This document shows positions 17,605-25,345 of a stretch of DNA of 64,000 nt, one piece after another; position 1 is the stretch's first letter; every line of letters begins with the position of its first letter. Where the stretch lies: contig QZKF01000075.1 of the NCBI GenBank assembly GCA_003599455.1, positions 1 through 64,000 on the forward strand, read 5' to 3'. Source of the DNA: Comamonadaceae bacterium. Lineage in GTDB: Bacteria; Pseudomonadota; Gammaproteobacteria; Burkholderiales; Burkholderiaceae_C. The notes under the pieces are model-generated. The model had not been told where the DNA came from. It did no database searches and saw only the letters and a list, made by a program, of their open reading frames with translations. Made by a program: the position numbers and the translations under genes.

Positions 17605-17655
17605 TGGGAAAATCTTTCCAGATTGGAAAGTCTTCCCTCATTACGGAATGGAAAC
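17605..17655. promoter_or_regulatory. IclR-type operator array in the divergent aroQ-like/iclR region
   Basis: A perfect 17-base inverted repeat CTTTCCAGATTGGAAAG lies at 17614-17630. It is flanked by more half-sites: GGAA at 17608, TTCC at 17633, GGAA at 17645 and 17650, so that GGAA/TTCC alternate at near-helical spacing across about 45 bases. It lies between the two divergent starts at 17581 and 17658. IclR-family repressors and activators often bind TTTCCA-like palindromes; assignment to the adjacent regulator is inference. Confidence 0.7.
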
Positions 17656-17657
17656 CC

Positions 17658-18449
17658 ATGAGCCTGGCCCTGGACCGCGGATTGAGTCTGCTCGAACACC
17701 TGGCCGCCCACCCCGGTGGCCTGCCGCTGGCGCTGATGGCGTCGGAACTCGACATTCCGCTGAGCGCCTGCCACCGCCTGCTCGGCGAGCTGCAGCGGCG
17801 CGGCTATGTGCGCCAGGTGCGCCAGCAGGGCGACTACGTGCTGACCACCAAGGTGGTGTCGCTCGGCCTGGGCTACCTGAGCACGGCGGGCATCGTCGAC
17901 ATCGCCGAGCCGCTGCTGGAGCGGCTGGCCCAGAAATCCGGTGAGCTGGTGCGCCTGTCCATCATCGACGAGGACCGCCTGACCTGGATCGCGAAGGCGC
18001 AGGGCACGCGCCAGGGCCTGCGCTACGACCCCGACATGGGCATGGACGCGCGCCTGTCCTGCACGGCCTCGGGCCACGCCTGGCTGTTCACCCTGAGCGA
18101 CGAGCGCGCGCTGGACCTGGTGGCGCGGCAGGGCTACGGCACGCCGGCCGAGTACGGCCCCAAGGCGCCGACCACGGTCAAGGCGCTGCTGGCCTTCCTG
18201 AACGCGGCGCGCCTGCGCGGCTACGCGATGATCGACGAGGTGTTCGCACCCGGCATGAGCGCCATGGCCGCGCCCGTCATGCGGCGCAAGGAAGCGATCG
18301 GCGTCATCAGCATCGCCGGGCCGCGCGTGCGGCTCACCCCCGCGCGCATGCACGAGCTGGCGCCCGCGCTGCTGGCCGCGGCGGCCGAGCTCGGCCCAAT
18401 CAGCAACACCTCCAGCCTGTTCGGCCGCCCGCCCCTGGGCAAGGGCTGA
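17658..18449 (+). CDS. IclR-family transcriptional regulator
   Basis: 263 residues from ATG 17658 (MSLALDRGLSLLEHLA). The N-terminal winged helix has PLALMASELDIPLSACHRLLGELQRRGYVRQ and the C-terminal IclR effector domain includes GMDARLSCTASGHAWLF and a closing AIGVISIAGPRVRL. It probably senses the transported compound or a pathway product and controls the divergent aroQ-like/dctPQM/SDH-like genes through the GGAA/TTCC array; the adjacency is seen, the target is inferred. Confidence 0.9.
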   Translation: MSLALDRGLSLLEHLAAHPGGLPLALMASELDIPLSACHRLLGELQRRGYVRQVRQQGDYVLTTKVVSLGLGYLSTAGIVDIAEPLLERLAQKSGELVRLSIIDEDRLTWIAKAQGTRQGLRYDPDMGMDARLSCTASGHAWLFTLSDERALDLVARQGYGTPAEYGPKAPTTVKALLAFLNAARLRGYAMIDEVFAPGMSAMAAPVMRRKEAIGVISIAGPRVRLTPARMHELAPALLAAAAELGPISNTSSLFGRPPLGKG

Positions 18450-18487
18450 ACGCCGGGCGGCCAGGGCCGCGGGGCAGCCCTACCCCG

Positions 18488-18544
18488 TTGACACCGGTCG
18501 GGACGAGGCGTAGATTTGAACAACTGTTTAAAACACTTGTTCAA
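18488..18544 (+). promoter_or_regulatory. tetR promoter with overlapping palindromic operator
   Basis: -35 TTGACA at 18488-18493, a 17-base spacer, then -10 TAGATT at 18511-18516. A 29-base near-palindrome covers 18516-18544: outer arms TTGAACAA and TTGTTCAA are perfect, and the inner TGTTT/AAACA also match. It starts on the last base of the -10 box and ends 8 bases before the tetR ATG, so a bound repressor would block transcription. This is a clear autoregulation layout. Confidence 0.8.
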
Positions 18545-18552
18545 CACCCGCC

Positions 18553-19236
18553 ATGCCCGCGCGCCGCAACGCCTCCACCACAGCCACCGACGAGGTCCTG
18601 GTCTCCGACACCAAGGGGCGCATCCTCGCGGCGACCTTCCACTGCCTGGCGTCGCACGGGTACGCGGCGCTGAGCGTGCGCGAGATCGCCCGGGACGCCA
18701 ACGTCAACCACGCGCTCATCAACTACCACTTCGGCTCCCGGGACCAGCTGGTCATCGCAGTGCTCGACGAGGCCAACCGCCAGTTGCTGCAGCGCCAGCG
18801 CGCCATGTACGCCGCGCCCGGCGACTTCGCGGGCAAATGGGCGCAGGCGCGGGCCTTCTACGAGAGTGACATCGCCTCGGGCTTCGTGCGCGTGCAGGCC
18901 GAGCTGTATGCGGCGAGCCTGTCCAACCCCGGCCTGCGCGCGCAGTTCCTGCCGCGCATCCGCGCCTGGAAGCAGGTGGTGCGGGACGCCGTGCGCGAGG
19001 CCTTGCAAGCCTATGCGGTCGAACTGCCCACCGCCTTCAGCGCCGATGCCATCGCCAGCCTGATCTCCGAGTTCTGGCTCGGCATGGAATTCGCGCGCCT
19101 GATCGGCGGCGACGAGGAGAAGGCGCGCCACGACCAGGCCCTGGACGCCGTGCAGCAACTGCTCACGGCGCTGGACGCGGCGGCCGCCCGACCGGCCCGA
19201 CGGGCCACACCGCAGAAACGAACCCAGCGAGGCTGA
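18553..19236 (+). CDS. TetR-family transcriptional regulator
   Basis: 227 residues. N-terminal helix-turn-helix: ILAATFHCLASHGYAALSVREIARDANVNHALINYHFGS (residues ~26-64), where NYHFGS is the recognition-helix end of TetR proteins. The C-terminal ligand domain is not specific; the tail is Ala/Arg-rich. The hydrolase-glycosyltransferase gene starts 2 bases after its stop, so the two form an operon presumably repressed by this protein through the palindrome at 18516-18544. Confidence 0.92.
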   Translation: MPARRNASTTATDEVLVSDTKGRILAATFHCLASHGYAALSVREIARDANVNHALINYHFGSRDQLVIAVLDEANRQLLQRQRAMYAAPGDFAGKWAQARAFYESDIASGFVRVQAELYAASLSNPGLRAQFLPRIRAWKQVVRDAVREALQAYAVELPTAFSADAIASLISEFWLGMEFARLIGGDEEKARHDQALDAVQQLLTALDAAAARPARRATPQKRTQRG

Positions 19237-19238
19237 CC

Positions 19239-21410
19239 ATGGACACGCGCGCGACGGATCCCCTGCCCGAACGTTTCGACCGCGTGGCGGGCCCCCTGCC
19301 ACCGGCGGGCGCGCTCGACCCGGACCGGCCCTACCCGTTCGCCACCATCGAGCCCGCGCAGCAGGGCTTCGTCGACCGCGACGGCGTGAAGATCTGGTAC
19401 GCGGTGTGGGGCAGGAAGGGCCCGTGGATCGCGTTTCCACCGCCCATCCAGTTCGTGCACACCGCGCTCTTCAAGGCCACCGTGCCCTACCTGGCCGAGC
19501 ACTTCCGCGTCATCACCAGCGACAACCGCGGCAACGGCCGCAGCGACCGGCCCCGCGGGCAGCAGCACTACCACTACGACCTGTACCACGGCGACTTCGT
19601 GGCGGTGCTCGATGCCATCGGAGTCGAGCGGCTGGCGCTGGTCGGCCTGTCCATGGGCAGCATGCTCGCGCTGCGTCTGGCGGCCGAACAGCCGCAGCGC
19701 ATCACCCACCTCATCACCAGCGGCGGTTTTGCCGACACCCTGCTGAGCGAGGAGCAGATGGCGCGCATGCACGGCAAGGACATGGACATGTTCCGCCACC
19801 ACTGGCCCACCGTGCTGGACAACTTCGTGGCCTCGATCTTCACCGAGCCGCATTCCACCAAGCCGTTCGAGGACGCCGTGCACTACGGCTGGGCCACCGA
19901 CGGCGAGGTGGTGGGCTGGGCCCGCAACGGCTGGTTCGGCCACGACGCACGCGACTTCGCCCGCCAGGTGAAATGCCCCACGCTGGTGATCCACGGCGAT
20001 GCCGACGCGCGCATCGCGTACGAAAGGGGCAAGGCCGTCGCCGATCTGGTGCCGGGCGCTTCCATGATCACCGTGGGCGGCGGCGGCCATGTGCAACCCG
20101 CGCGCGATCCGGTCATGTTCAACCGCGCGGTGCGCGATTTCATCGGCACCGGCCCGAAACACACCACCTGGACACGCGGCATGTCGCGTCCGCGCCGCGC
20201 GCTCTTCATCTGCAGCCCGATCGGCCTGGGTCATGCCCAGCGCGACCTGGCCATCGCGCGCGAGCTGCGCAAGCTGCAGCCCGACCTGGCCATCGACTGG
20301 TTCACCACCGACCCGGCCGCGCGCTACCTGGAGCGCGAAGGCGAGCGCGTGCACCCGATCTGCCGTCGCCTGGCCAACGAGAGCCGGCACTTCGAACAGG
20401 AGGCCGGCGAGCACGACCTCTCGGCCTTCTTCGCGCTGCGCACCATGGACGAGATCATGACGCGCAACTTCATGACCTTTGTCGACCTGATGGAGGCCGA
20501 GCACTACGACGTGGTGATCGGCGACGAGGCCTGGGACGTGGACTACCACTACCACGAGAACCCCGAGCTCAAGCGCCAGCCCTTCGTCTTCCTCACCGAC
20601 TTCGTGGGCTGTCTGCCGACCCAGCCAGACAGCGAGCGCGAGGCCCTGCTCTGCGCCGACCGCAACGCCGACGACATCGAGCACGTGGCGCGCTACCCCC
20701 ACATCCGCGACGCGGCGATCTTCGTCGGCAACAGCGAGGACGTGCCGGAAGTGCCTTTCGGTCCGGGCCTGCCGGTCATCCGCGACTGGACCGACCACAA
20801 CTACTGCTACTGCGGCTACGCCCTGCCCTTCGACCCCGCCACGCTGGCCGACACCGAGGCCCTGCGTGCGAAGCTGGGCTACCGCATGGACGAGCGCATT
20901 GCCATCGCCACGGTGGGCGGCACCGGCGTCGGCCGGCACCTGCTGCAGCGCATCGCCGAGGCCTTCCCGCGCATGAAGCGCGAGGAGCCGTCGCTGCGCA
21001 TGATCCTGGTGGCCGGCCCGCGCCTCTCGCCCGAGCTGTTCCCGCGGCTGGACGGCCTGGAGGTGCGCCCCTACGTGCACAACCTGTATGAACACCTGGC
21101 CTGCAGCGATCTGGCGCTGGTGCAGGGCGGCCTGTCCAGTTGCATGGAACTCGTGGCCACGCGCCGGCCGTTCCTGAGTTTTCCGCTGCAGAACCATTTC
21201 GAGCAGTGCGTGCACGTGCGCCGGCGCCTGTTCAACTACGGCGCCGAGACCTCGGTGGACTACCGCGACCTCGCACCCGACACGCTGGCCGAACGCGCGC
21301 TGACCGCCATGCACGCGCCGGTGCGCTACCGGCCCGTGGAAACCGATGGCGCCCTGCGCGCGGCGGTGCGCATTGCCCAGGTGATGGAGAACCGCCACTG
21401 GGCGGGTTGA
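19239..21410 (+). CDS. Fused alpha/beta-hydrolase and MurG/UGT-like glycosyltransferase
   Basis: 723 residues in two domains. Residues ~40-305 are an alpha/beta-hydrolase: oxyanion region IAFPPPIQFVH, nucleophile in LVGLSMGSMLAL, acid in VIHGDADARIAY and a final GGGGHVQPA His. Residues ~315-720 have GT-B features: SPIGLGHAQRDLAIARELRK near the N-terminus, a nucleotide-sugar side with VATVGGTGVGRHLLQRI-type strand, and QGGLSSCMELVATRRPFLSFPLQNHFEQ, the donor-site block shared by MurG/UGT enzymes (G-G-x2-S-x2-E). No signal peptide or membrane span. Substrate unknown; a linked release-then-glycosylation or acyl/glycosyl exchange reaction is conceivable. In operon with tetR; strong terminator downstream. 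Confidence 0.85.
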   Translation: MDTRATDPLPERFDRVAGPLPPAGALDPDRPYPFATIEPAQQGFVDRDGVKIWYAVWGRKGPWIAFPPPIQFVHTALFKATVPYLAEHFRVITSDNRGNGRSDRPRGQQHYHYDLYHGDFVAVLDAIGVERLALVGLSMGSMLALRLAAEQPQRITHLITSGGFADTLLSEEQMARMHGKDMDMFRHHWPTVLDNFVASIFTEPHSTKPFEDAVHYGWATDGEVVGWARNGWFGHDARDFARQVKCPTLVIHGDADARIAYERGKAVADLVPGASMITVGGGGHVQPARDPVMFNRAVRDFIGTGPKHTTWTRGMSRPRRALFICSPIGLGHAQRDLAIARELRKLQPDLAIDWFTTDPAARYLEREGERVHPICRRLANESRHFEQEAGEHDLSAFFALRTMDEIMTRNFMTFVDLMEAEHYDVVIGDEAWDVDYHYHENPELKRQPFVFLTDFVGCLPTQPDSEREALLCADRNADDIEHVARYPHIRDAAIFVGNSEDVPEVPFGPGLPVIRDWTDHNYCYCGYALPFDPATLADTEALRAKLGYRMDERIAIATVGGTGVGRHLLQRIAEAFPRMKREEPSLRMILVAGPRLSPELFPRLDGLEVRPYVHNLYEHLACSDLALVQGGLSSCMELVATRRPFLSFPLQNHFEQCVHVRRRLFNYGAETSVDYRDLAPDTLAERALTAMHAPVRYRPVETDGALRAAVRIAQVMENRHWAG

Positions 21411-21430
21411 AGGAGCAAGCCGCCACAACG

Positions 21431-21457
21431 AAAAAGCCCGGCAGAGCCGGGCTTTTT
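21431..21457 (+). terminator. Rho-independent terminator (bidirectional)
   Basis: Perfect arms AAAAAGCCCGGC and GCCGGGCTTTTT with a 3-base loop AGA. It ends the tetR/fusion operon on the plus strand and, read the other way, the tRNA-His transcript. Confidence 0.93.
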
Positions 21458-21469
21458 GCGGGAATCATT

Positions 21470-21546
21470 TGGGGTGGCTGATGGGGCTCGAACCCACGAC
21501 AACAGGAATCACAATCCTGGACTCTACCAACTGAGCTACAGCCACC
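21470..21546 (-). tRNA. tRNA-His (anticodon GTG)
   Basis: The minus strand reads GGTGGCTGTAGCTCAGTTGG at the 5' end, anticodon loop TTGTGAT on a CAGGA/TCCTG stem, T-arm GTGGGTTCGAGCCCCAT, and 3' CAGCCACCCCA. The encoded G at 21546 opposite discriminator C is the G-1 typical of tRNA-His; CCA is encoded. Confidence 0.97.
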
Positions 21547-21587
21547 GCAAGCCGCGAATTATAGCCCGAAGTGCGGGCCCGGCCGGC

Positions 21588-23510
21588 TCAGCGCGCCGGT
21601 GCGACGGCCGCCACCGGCTCGGGCACCAGGATGCGGACCTTGAAACGCTCCTTCAGGGCCTCGACATAGGCCTCGTTCTCGGCCGCCGACCACCACTGGC
21701 TGTACTGCTGCACTTCCTGGCCCAGCGCCTGCGCGGGGCGTGCCTCGCGCGGCAGCACCTTCTCGACCTTGACCACGGTGTAACCCTGGTCGCCCAGGCT
21801 GACGCCGGTCCAGGCGGGCAGGCCCTTGGGGTCGGCACTCAGGGCGGCGTTGAGCACCGGCTGCGCCAGGCCTTGCGCGCTCTCGCGCGACACCACCACC
21901 GCGGGGCCGAGGCCGGCGGCGTCGGTGCCGGCCTTCCAGGCCTGCAGGCGCTTTTCGCCCTCCGCACGGGCCAGTTCGGCCGAGCGCTGGGCCACCAGGC
22001 GCGCGCGCACCGCGTCGCGCACTTCGGCCAGGGGCTGGGTGCGCGCGGGCAGGTGCTGCACGATGCGCGCGGAAGCGAGCTGGCCGGAGCCGGTTTCGAT
22101 GGCTTCGGTGTTGCGCTTCTTCTCGATCGCATCGGGCGTGAACAGGGCCGCGAGCAGGCGTTCGTTGGCCAGCACGCCGGACGCGCCGGCCAGGGCCTGC
22201 CGCTGCACACCCTTGGCCGTGCGCACCGGCAGCTTCAGGCGATCGGCGGCGGGCTTGAGGCTGTCGGCTTGTTCGTAGACCAGGTTGCTGAAGGTCTCGG
22301 CCGCTTCGGCAAACTGCTTCTGGGCCTGCTGCTTCTTCAGCTCGGCCTCGATCTCGGGGCGCACGGTCTCGAAGCTGCGCACCGGCGGTGCCTTGATGTC
22401 GGTGAGCTGGATGATGTGAAAACCGAACTCGGTCTCGACCAGGTCGGAGATCGCGCCCTTGGCCAGCGAGAACACCACGTCCTCAAATGGCTTGACCATG
22501 GCGCCGCGGCCGAAGAAGTCGAGGTCGCCACCATTGGTGGCCGAGCTCGGGTCCTGCGACTGGGCCTTGGCCACGTCGGCGAAGGTCGCGGGTTTCTCGC
22601 GCACCTGGGCCAGCAGGGCCTGGGCGCGGGCGCGCACGGCGTCCTTGTCGGCCGCGGGCGCGCCGGCCGGCACGGTGAGCAGGATGTGGCGGGCGCGGCG
22701 CTCTTCGGTGCCGGACAGGCGCGAGGCGTTCTGGTCGTAGTAGGCGCGCACGTCGGCCTCGTTGAGCGCGACCGAGCCCTGCAGCGAGGCGGCGTCGAGC
22801 ACCAGGTACTCGATGTCGGCCTGCTCGGGCGCCTGGAACAGCGCGGGGTTGGCGTTGTAGAAGGCTTCGATCTCGGCATCGGTGGGCTTGACCTGCGACG
22901 CAAAATCGGCGGCGGAGAACCGCGCGACGCGCACTTCGCGGCGCTCGAAGAAGGCGTTGAGCGACACCGTGGCCAGCGCGGTGGGCGCAAAGCCCGAGCC
23001 CAGAATGCCTTGCGACACCTGGCGTTGCGACAGGTCCGCGCGCACCCGTGCCTCGAAGGTCTCGGGCGTCATGCCCTGGCGGCTGACGAGCTGGCGGTAA
23101 GCCTCCACGTCCAGCGTGCCATCGGGCTTGCGCAGCGTGGCGATGGCCTCGTTCTGCTGCAGGTCGCGCGCCAGGCGCGCGTCGCTGGTGTACAGGTTGA
23201 GCTTGCTCGCGGCGGCGGCCAGCATGCGCTGGCGCACGAGGCGCTCGAGCGAGGCGTAACGCGCGCCTTCGCTGTCGAGCAGGCGGGCATCCAGCGTGGG
23301 CATGACTTCGCGCATGCGCTGCGATTCCTGCTGGTGCGCCTGGTCCCATTCGGCCTTGGTGATGTCCTGGCCGTTGACCGTGGCCACCGGTTCACCACTT
23401 TCGTTGAAGCGCGTGTAGCCCTCGATGCCGAACAGCACGAACGAGGGAATGATCAGGATCATCAGGAAGCCCATGAGGTACTTCTTGTGATTGCGGATGG
23501 TGTCGAACAT
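21588..23510 (-). CDS. ppiD: Peptidyl-prolyl cis-trans isomerase PpiD (SurA-like, parvulin domain)
   Basis: 640 residues from ATG 23510 (MFDTIRNHKKYL). A single N-terminal membrane anchor (GFLMILIIPSFVLFGIEGY, residues ~13-31) holds a large periplasmic chaperone. SurA-like N-domain follows (VATVNGQDITKAEWD), then a parvulin domain at ~265-365 (RARHILLTVPAG to SDLVETEFGFHIIQLTDI) with GGDLDFFGRGAMVKPFED. PpiD assists outer-membrane and secreted proteins at the SecYEG exit. Lies between two tRNA genes and next to HU, an arrangement common in Burkholderiales. Confidence 0.93.
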   Translation of the reverse strand: MFDTIRNHKKYLMGFLMILIIPSFVLFGIEGYTRFNESGEPVATVNGQDITKAEWDQAHQQESQRMREVMPTLDARLLDSEGARYASLERLVRQRMLAAAASKLNLYTSDARLARDLQQNEAIATLRKPDGTLDVEAYRQLVSRQGMTPETFEARVRADLSQRQVSQGILGSGFAPTALATVSLNAFFERREVRVARFSAADFASQVKPTDAEIEAFYNANPALFQAPEQADIEYLVLDAASLQGSVALNEADVRAYYDQNASRLSGTEERRARHILLTVPAGAPAADKDAVRARAQALLAQVREKPATFADVAKAQSQDPSSATNGGDLDFFGRGAMVKPFEDVVFSLAKGAISDLVETEFGFHIIQLTDIKAPPVRSFETVRPEIEAELKKQQAQKQFAEAAETFSNLVYEQADSLKPAADRLKLPVRTAKGVQRQALAGASGVLANERLLAALFTPDAIEKKRNTEAIETGSGQLASARIVQHLPARTQPLAEVRDAVRARLVAQRSAELARAEGEKRLQAWKAGTDAAGLGPAVVVSRESAQGLAQPVLNAALSADPKGLPAWTGVSLGDQGYTVVKVEKVLPREARPAQALGQEVQQYSQWWSAAENEAYVEALKERFKVRILVPEPVAAVAPAR

Positions 23511-23564
23511 GCCTTGAATCCTGCTGCTACAAAAACCGAATGGCGCTGCCGTTGCCGGCAACAA

Positions 23565-23590
23565 AAAAGGCGAACCCGGGTTCGCCTTTT
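23565..23590. terminator. Bidirectional hairpin between tRNA-Val and ppiD
   Basis: Perfect 26-base palindrome: AAAAGGCGAACCC followed by GGGTTCGCCTTTT. It lies 6 bases from the tRNA-Val 3' end and upstream of ppiD, so it probably ends the HU/tRNA-Val transcript. Confidence 0.85.
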
Positions 23591-23596
23591 CGATGG

Positions 23597-23672
23597 TGGT
23601 GGGTGCTGACGGGGTCGAACCGCCGACCTACGCCTTGTAAGGGCGCCGCTCTACCGACTGAGCTAAGCACCC
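23597..23672 (-). tRNA. tRNA-Val (anticodon TAC)
   Basis: Minus strand 5' GGGTGCTTAGCTCAGTCGGT, anticodon loop CTTACAA, T-loop GGCGGTTCGACCCCGTC, 3' AGCACCCACCA with encoded CCA; 76 nt with all four stems pairing. Confidence 0.97.
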
Positions 23673-23694
23673 CACCGGAAATCCGGTGACCGCT

Positions 23695-23967
23695 TCAGTT
23701 CAGCGCATCCTTGAGTGCCTTGCCCGGGCGGAACTTCGGCACCTTGGCGGCCTTGATTTTAATCTCAGCGCCGGTGCGGGGGTTGCGGCCTTTGCGTGCG
23801 GGGCGTTTGGTCACGGCAAAGGAACCAAAACCGACCAGCGACACGGTGCCGCCCTTTTTCAGGGTGGTGCGGATCGCGGTGATGGTGGAGTCCAGTGCAC
23901 GCGTTGCGGCCGCCTTGGAAATGTCGGCGTGCTTGGCAATGTGTTCGACGAGTTCTGTTTTGTTCAC
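23695..23967 (-). CDS. hupB: DNA-binding protein HU-beta
   Basis: 90 residues, exact HU length. [26 protein letters not shown] at the start and the DNA-binding arm with [21 protein letters not shown] are diagnostic of HU. Small nucleoid protein that bends DNA. Separated from a good sigma-70 promoter by a ~130-base leader with a long hairpin. Confidence 0.97.
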   Translation of the reverse strand: MNKTELVEHIAKHADISKAAATRALDSTITAIRTTLKKGGTVSLVGFGSFAVTKRPARKGRNPRTGAEIKIKAAKVPKFRPGKALKDALN

Positions 23968-24007
23968 AAATAGCCCCTCTTGAATTGAGATGAATGTTCC
24001 GTAAGGA

Positions 24008-24052
24008 CAGGTTTTTTCCGAAGACGGCGCGGGCCGCGGGCAAAAAACCCTG
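24008..24052 (-). other. Hairpin in the HU mRNA leader
   Basis: Inverted repeat with arms CAGGTTTTTT (24008-24017) and AAAAAACCCTG (24042-24052) around a very GC-rich 24-base centre. It lies in the untranslated leader between the HU promoter and ATG. A role in mRNA stability or translation control is possible but not shown. Confidence 0.55.
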
Positions 24053-24101
24053 ATCGCTCTAGACCGCAGGACGATGCCAACACCGTGGCAAACGCTGGGT
24101 G

Positions 24102-24131
24102 ATTAGACCCACTGGGCGCAACCCCTGTCAA
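24102..24131 (-). promoter_or_regulatory. Sigma-70 promoter of hupB
   Basis: On the minus strand TTGACA (24131-24126), 18-base spacer, TCTAAT (24107-24102): perfect -35 and five of six -10 matches. The next gene in this direction is hupB, 135 bases downstream. Confidence 0.75.
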
Positions 24132-24250
24132 TACATGAGGGGCTCGAGCCCAGACCTGCCGTCGCAAGAGGCGAGATTCTAGACGCTTTCATCTGCAAGC
24201 CACCGCGCGCAACAAAATGTGGCGGCCGCCACGCGCGGGCCCGCGGCGGC

Positions 24251-25345
24251 TCAGGCCCTGAGCGCCTGGGCGATCGCCAGGCCCACGTCGCGCGTGCCGG
24301 CGGTGCCTCCCAGGTCGGCGGTGCGTGGCGCGCCGCTGCCGGGCTGCAGCACGGCCTCGATGGCCTGCATGATCGCGTCGTGCGCGCCGCGGTGGCCCAG
24401 GAAGTCGAGCATCATCGCGCCGCACCAGATCTGGCCGATCGGGTTCGCCACGCCTTTGCCCGCGATGTCGGGCGCCGATCCGTGTACGGGTTCGAACAAG
24501 GAGGGGTGCTGGCGCGTCGGGTTCAGGTTGGCGCTGGGCGCGATGCCGATGGTGCCGGTGCAGGCGGGGCCCAGGTCGGAGAGGATGTCGCCGAACAGGT
24601 TGCTGCCGACCACCACGTCGAAGAAGTCCGGGCGTTGCACGAAGTGCGCGGTGAGGATGTCGATGTGGAACTTGTCGACCTTGACGTCCGGATATTCCCT
24701 GGCCATTTCGACCACGCGCTCGTCCCAGTAGGGCATGGTGATGGCGATGCCGTTGGACTTGGTCGCGCTGGTCAGGTGCTTCTTCGGGCGCGAGCGCGCC
24801 ACCTCGAAGGCGTGGCGCAGCACGCGGTCCACGCCGATGCGCGACATCACTGTTTCCTGTACCACGATTTCGCGCTCGGTGCCGGCGTACATGCGCCCGC
24901 CGATGCTGGAATATTCACCTTCGGTGTTCTCGCGCACGATCACCATGTCGATTTCACCGGGCGCGCGCGGGCTGCCGTCGCGCCGCACCACCGGGGCGGT
25001 CACGCCGGGCATGAGCCGAGCGGGGCGGATGTTGACGTACTGGTCGAATTCGCGGCGAAACATCAGCAGCGAACCCCAGAGCGAGATGTGGTCGGGCACC
25101 TTGTCGGGCCAGCCCACCGCACCAAAATAGATCGCATCGTGTCCGCCGATCTGCGCCTTCCAGTCGTCCGGCAGCATCTTGCCGTGGCGCTCGAAGTAGT
25201 CGCAGCTCGAAAAATCGAAGTGGTCGAACTGCAGGTCGATGCCGAACTTCGTGGCGGCGGTCTCCAGCACGCGGATGCCCTCGGGCATGACTTCGGTGCC
25301 GATGCCGTCGCCGGCGATGACGGCGATGCGGTGCTTGTGGCTCAT
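24251..25345 (-). CDS. ttuC: Tartrate dehydrogenase/decarboxylase (beta-decarboxylating dehydrogenase family)
   Basis: 364 residues from ATG 25345. Isocitrate/isopropylmalate-dehydrogenase superfamily: IAVIAGDGIGTEVMPEG, VIVRENTEGEYSSIGGRMYAGTERE, KSNGIAITMPYWDERV and NLFGDILSDLGP with the Mg-binding Asp residues, then PSLFEPVHGSAPDIAGKG. The wording (RENTEGEYS, TKSNGI) matches TtuC/D-malate-type enzymes acting on tartrate or malate with NAD. The start overlaps the stop of the dehalogenase-like gene by four bases (ATGA). A divergent LysR gene is as expected for ttuA-ttuC loci. Confidence 0.88.
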   Translation of the reverse strand: MSHKHRIAVIAGDGIGTEVMPEGIRVLETAATKFGIDLQFDHFDFSSCDYFERHGKMLPDDWKAQIGGHDAIYFGAVGWPDKVPDHISLWGSLLMFRREFDQYVNIRPARLMPGVTAPVVRRDGSPRAPGEIDMVIVRENTEGEYSSIGGRMYAGTEREIVVQETVMSRIGVDRVLRHAFEVARSRPKKHLTSATKSNGIAITMPYWDERVVEMAREYPDVKVDKFHIDILTAHFVQRPDFFDVVVGSNLFGDILSDLGPACTGTIGIAPSANLNPTRQHPSLFEPVHGSAPDIAGKGVANPIGQIWCGAMMLDFLGHRGAHDAIMQAIEAVLQPGSGAPRTADLGGTAGTRDVGLAIAQALRA

